Part shown: one piece after another, positions 4,290 through 6,123 of the stretch
Numbering within the stretch: the first letter of the stretch is position 1
Layout of the letters: each line of letters begins with the position of its first letter
NCBI GenBank assembly: GCA_012798275.1
Contig: JAAZNO010000527.1
Location: 1 to 6,123 of the forward strand
Direction of reading: 5' to 3'
Length of the DNA: 6,123 bases
Source of the DNA: Chloroflexota bacterium
GTDB taxonomy: Bacteria > Chloroflexota > Anaerolineae > B4-G1 > SLSP01
Position numbers and translations under genes: made by a program
The notes under the pieces: generated by a model
The model's input: only the letters and a program-made list of their open reading frames with translations
Told to the model about the DNA's origin: nothing
Database searches by the model: none

Positions 4290-5633
4290 TTAGCCTCTCA
4301 ACGTCAGCGGCAGATAGATTTTTTCACGCGGAATGGGTCCCTGCCGGTAGAAAACGTCGTAGTTGTACGCAAAATCAGGGCCGGTATATTCTTCCCAGGC
4401 CAGGTGCAGCTTCCCGGCGGCTGTAAGTTTGAGGACGGGGAAGAGCGAGAGATGCAGAGGGGTTTCTGAAGCATTAGTGATGTGGGTATCCCATGTCTTC
4501 CCCCCGTTTTTGCTGCAGCGCATGAGAATTTCCTCATAGCCCGGCGTTTCCGGCTGAGGGCGAAAACCGTGCCAGGCCACGCATAGCATAGCCCCTTGTG
4601 CATCCATACTGATGGTGGACCAGGTGGGGCGATAGGTATTTACCTGTACCGGGTCTGGGTCGAGGCGTATGCCATTTGGCTGCGTCAGGGGCGGCTCCCA
4701 CTGCTCATTTTCGAGGCGACGATAGTTGATGTACTGCAGAATGATGACGTTATTGCCGATCACCTGATACTCCTGTTCGACCCATGTTACATGGACACGA
4801 TCGGCGCCGTCCACGGTGACTTTGGGACGCACGCCATTTTTGTCAAAGGGGGAGAGAAGTGTCAACGGGGCCCAGTCAAAGCGTTCGGTCGTCGCATTCC
4901 ACACGCCCCGGCTGTAGAAAACGCGGTAGATGTCTCCTTCTCCCAGTGTGCCTTTTTGCTCCCACACCAGGTGAACCGTCCCCTTATCTTGGCTCAGGGC
5001 CGCATGGGGATACCAGATGCCGCCATGCGATTGGCCAATAGCCTGCCCATGGGTGATAATGAGGGTCGGCGCTATCCATTGGGCATCGGCAAAACGCCGA
5101 TAGGTGTAGTAGAGATCGGCTTTGGAGAAATCATTTCCGCTTTGGGCAGAAGCAAAGAACATGTGCAGCCGATCTGTCCCTACCAGTAAGCGGGGAGCTG
5201 TGTAGCCATAGGTGGGAGTGAAGACGGTTTTGCTGAGGGACGTGCTCAGATCCCTTTCTATGATGGTGCCGGGGTAGGGGAACTTCCCCTGTACCCACAC
5301 CGCCAGTAATTGATCGCCGTTGTAGGCCAGTGCTGGCGCCCACGTATCTTGATTGCCTGTCAAAATGCTGAGACTTTCAGTCGGCGTGTTGATTCCGTAT
5401 TTTATGAAGATGCCTTTGGTGGAAGCGGGTTGTCCGCTGGCCCAGGCCACGGCTACTCGTTGATTTGCTCCCAGGGCCAGAGCGGGCTGGCGGATATCGG
5501 CGATATTTGAAAGATTGGCGTTGGCAGAGGCGCCGTCCTCTCCCCACCCCCTATCCGCTGCAGAGACTGCCGGGGCGCAAAGCAGGGCGATGGCCACCAC
5601 TCCCCAAAATGTTAGTTTTGTCTTATGGAGCAT
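4290..5633 (-). CDS. Secreted beta-propeller protein with sialidase-type Asp-box
   Basis: 447 residues. Residues 1-26 are a signal peptide: K4-K6, the hydrophobic WGVVAIALLCAPAV, and an SAA cleavage region. Seven repeats of the form P-x-hhh-x(4-5)-G-x-hhh-hhW/F occur at about 49-64, 99-113, 147-161, 209-225, 269-285, 337-354 and 398-413, with spacing of about 50-67 residues, as expected for a seven-bladed propeller. One clear Asp-box (SKNGGKTW, 374-381) lies in blade six. Related 'YxYRR...W' segments occur in other blades (about 176-186 and 301-312). The arginine triad and catalytic Tyr/Glu of true sialidases are not recognisable, so enzymatic activity is doubtful. The C-terminus REKIYLPLTLRG is a Tyr-Leu-Pro-Leu-type tail seen on many secreted Chloroflexota proteins (from memory). 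The ATG is one base after the TAA of the upstream gene with no clear ribosome site, suggesting translational coupling. Confidence 0.85.
   Translation of the reverse strand: MLHKTKLTFWGVVAIALLCAPAVSAADRGWGEDGASANANLSNIADIRQPALALGANQRVAVAWASGQPASTKGIFIKYGINTPTESLSILTGNQDTWAPALAYNGDQLLAVWVQGKFPYPGTIIERDLSTSLSKTVFTPTYGYTAPRLLVGTDRLHMFFASAQSGNDFSKADLYYTYRRFADAQWIAPTLIITHGQAIGQSHGGIWYPHAALSQDKGTVHLVWEQKGTLGEGDIYRVFYSRGVWNATTERFDWAPLTLLSPFDKNGVRPKVTVDGADRVHVTWVEQEYQVIGNNVIILQYINYRRLENEQWEPPLTQPNGIRLDPDPVQVNTYRPTWSTISMDAQGAMLCVAWHGFRPQPETPGYEEILMRCSKNGGKTWDTHITNASETPLHLSLFPVLKLTAAGKLHLAWEEYTGPDFAYNYDVFYRQGPIPREKIYLPLTLRG
4294..4299 (-). promoter_or_regulatory. Ribosome site of the PepSY-like gene inside the upstream gene
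   Basis: GAGAGG overlaps the final sense codons of the propeller gene and lies seven bases before the ATG at 4286. Translation of the two genes is therefore probably linked. Confidence 0.6.
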
Positions 5634-5634
5634 T

Positions 5635-6123
5635 TTAATCCACGCTTGTCAGGTTGAGGTCAACTCCTAGCCGCAGCTCGCCGGATTGGAGTGCATTGAC
5701 GATGTTTTGGCCCCGATAGAGGGCATCGGCCATTCGCACTTGTCCAATGACTACATAATCTCCTGGCGGGAGCTCGGCTTCGTAATGGCCATCACTCGGC
5801 GGTCCGGAAGGGGGGACATAGATGTAGGAGAATCCGGACCATCGCAGACGTCCTTCGGTATCATAGATATAGATATTAACCGGACTCTTGGGCACGCCAT
5901 CAATATACGTGGTGCCCCGAATGCGTCCTAATGGCCCCGGAGTGACGGCTGGCGTCGGGGTGGGTGTGGGCACCGGGTTCTCTTGCGTCACGGTGACGGC
6001 GAGCGGCGTGCTGAGGTTGTTGATCTCGCTGTACTCGCGGATCTGATTCCACGTGTCGGCGAGCGCGGTGAGCGTGTGCACGCCGGTCGTCGTGAAGCCT
6101 GGGTCCACCCACATGGTGAAGTC
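5635..6123 (-). CDS. C-terminal part of a surface protein: CARDB-like end, Pro/Thr linker, carboxypeptidase-regulatory-like domain
   Basis: The frame is open at the right edge, so the N-terminus is missing; 162 residues are visible up to the TAA at 5635-5637. The ATG at 6114 is internal: the frame continues upstream as Asp-Phe-Thr. Visible residues 1-47 (DFTMWVDPGFTTTGVHTLTA ... NQIREYSEINNLS) match the last strands of CARDB-type adhesion domains, in which a 'GxHTLTAxxD...ExxEtNN' signature is typical. Residues 49-64 are a VPTPTPTPAVTPGP linker. Residues 66-160 (GRIRGTTYIDGVPKSPVNIY, later GHYEAELPPGDYVVIGQVR) match the carboxypeptidase-regulatory/SpaA-like beta-sandwich pattern: G-x-hx-G-x-PhxxhxV at the start and Y-x-hxLPPGxYxV in the middle. 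No sortase signal or membrane anchor is present at the C-terminus, which ends LNLTSVD. It is the first gene of the tight trio. The full size is unknown, and multidomain proteins of this style are often much larger. Confidence 0.8.
   Translation of the reverse strand, partial: DFTMWVDPGFTTTGVHTLTALADTWNQIREYSEINNLSTPLAVTVTQENPVPTPTPTPAVTPGPLGRIRGTTYIDGVPKSPVNIYIYDTEGRLRWSGFSYIYVPPSGPPSDGHYEAELPPGDYVVIGQVRMADALYRGQNIVNALQSGELRLGVDLNLTSVD

Noticed and set aside
4596..5189. A 197-codon open frame on the plus strand
   Set aside because: Antisense to the propeller gene, whose signal peptide, repeats and Asp-box are all on the minus strand.

Overview
All six genes supported here lie on the minus strand, so the window is transcribed from right (6123) to left (1). 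The product set suggests a Chloroflexota bacterium, probably an Anaerolineae-type lineage. The signs are Tad-type pilus pseudopilins, secreted multidomain proteins with PTPTPTP linkers, a secreted beta-propeller ending in an 'IYLPLTLRG'-type tail, GC-rich coding sequence with AAGGAGG ribosome sites, and intergenic DNA full of short degenerate repeats and palindromes. This assignment is inferred from style, not from a marker gene.

Right part (6123-3654) is a tight three-gene cluster. It starts with the C-terminal part of a surface protein (end of a CARDB-like domain, Pro/Thr linker, carboxypeptidase-regulatory-like beta domain). One base later comes a 447-aa secreted protein with seven repeated beta-propeller-like strands and one sialidase-type Asp-box. 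Three bases after that is a 210-aa membrane-anchored protein with a PepSY-like tail. The spacing implies co-transcription and translational coupling.

Left part (3384-1) holds three Tad pseudopilin-type genes: a short TadE-like protein (133 aa), a TadG-like protein (386 aa) and a large TadE-like protein, at least 401 aa, that runs off the left edge. The last carries a proline-rich stalk and a bacterial Ig-like (Big_1/invasin-type) domain after the pilin-like part. Unlike the right-hand cluster, these genes are separated by 269, 333 and 285 bp. The gaps contain tandem repeats (8-bp and 9-bp periods), two long perfect palindromes, a terminator hairpin and two sigma70-type promoter candidates, one of them near perfect (TTGACA-17-TAAAAT). 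The pseudopilin genes therefore look like separately controlled units.

Together the genes describe cell-surface and secreted architecture: membrane-anchored Tad pseudopilins, one modified into a probable adhesin, next to secreted propeller and Ig/CARDB-type proteins. No Tad ATPase, secretin, platform protein or prepilin peptidase is in the window, so assembly machinery would have to be elsewhere. The most unusual feature is the TadE-stalk-Big_1 fusion at the left edge.
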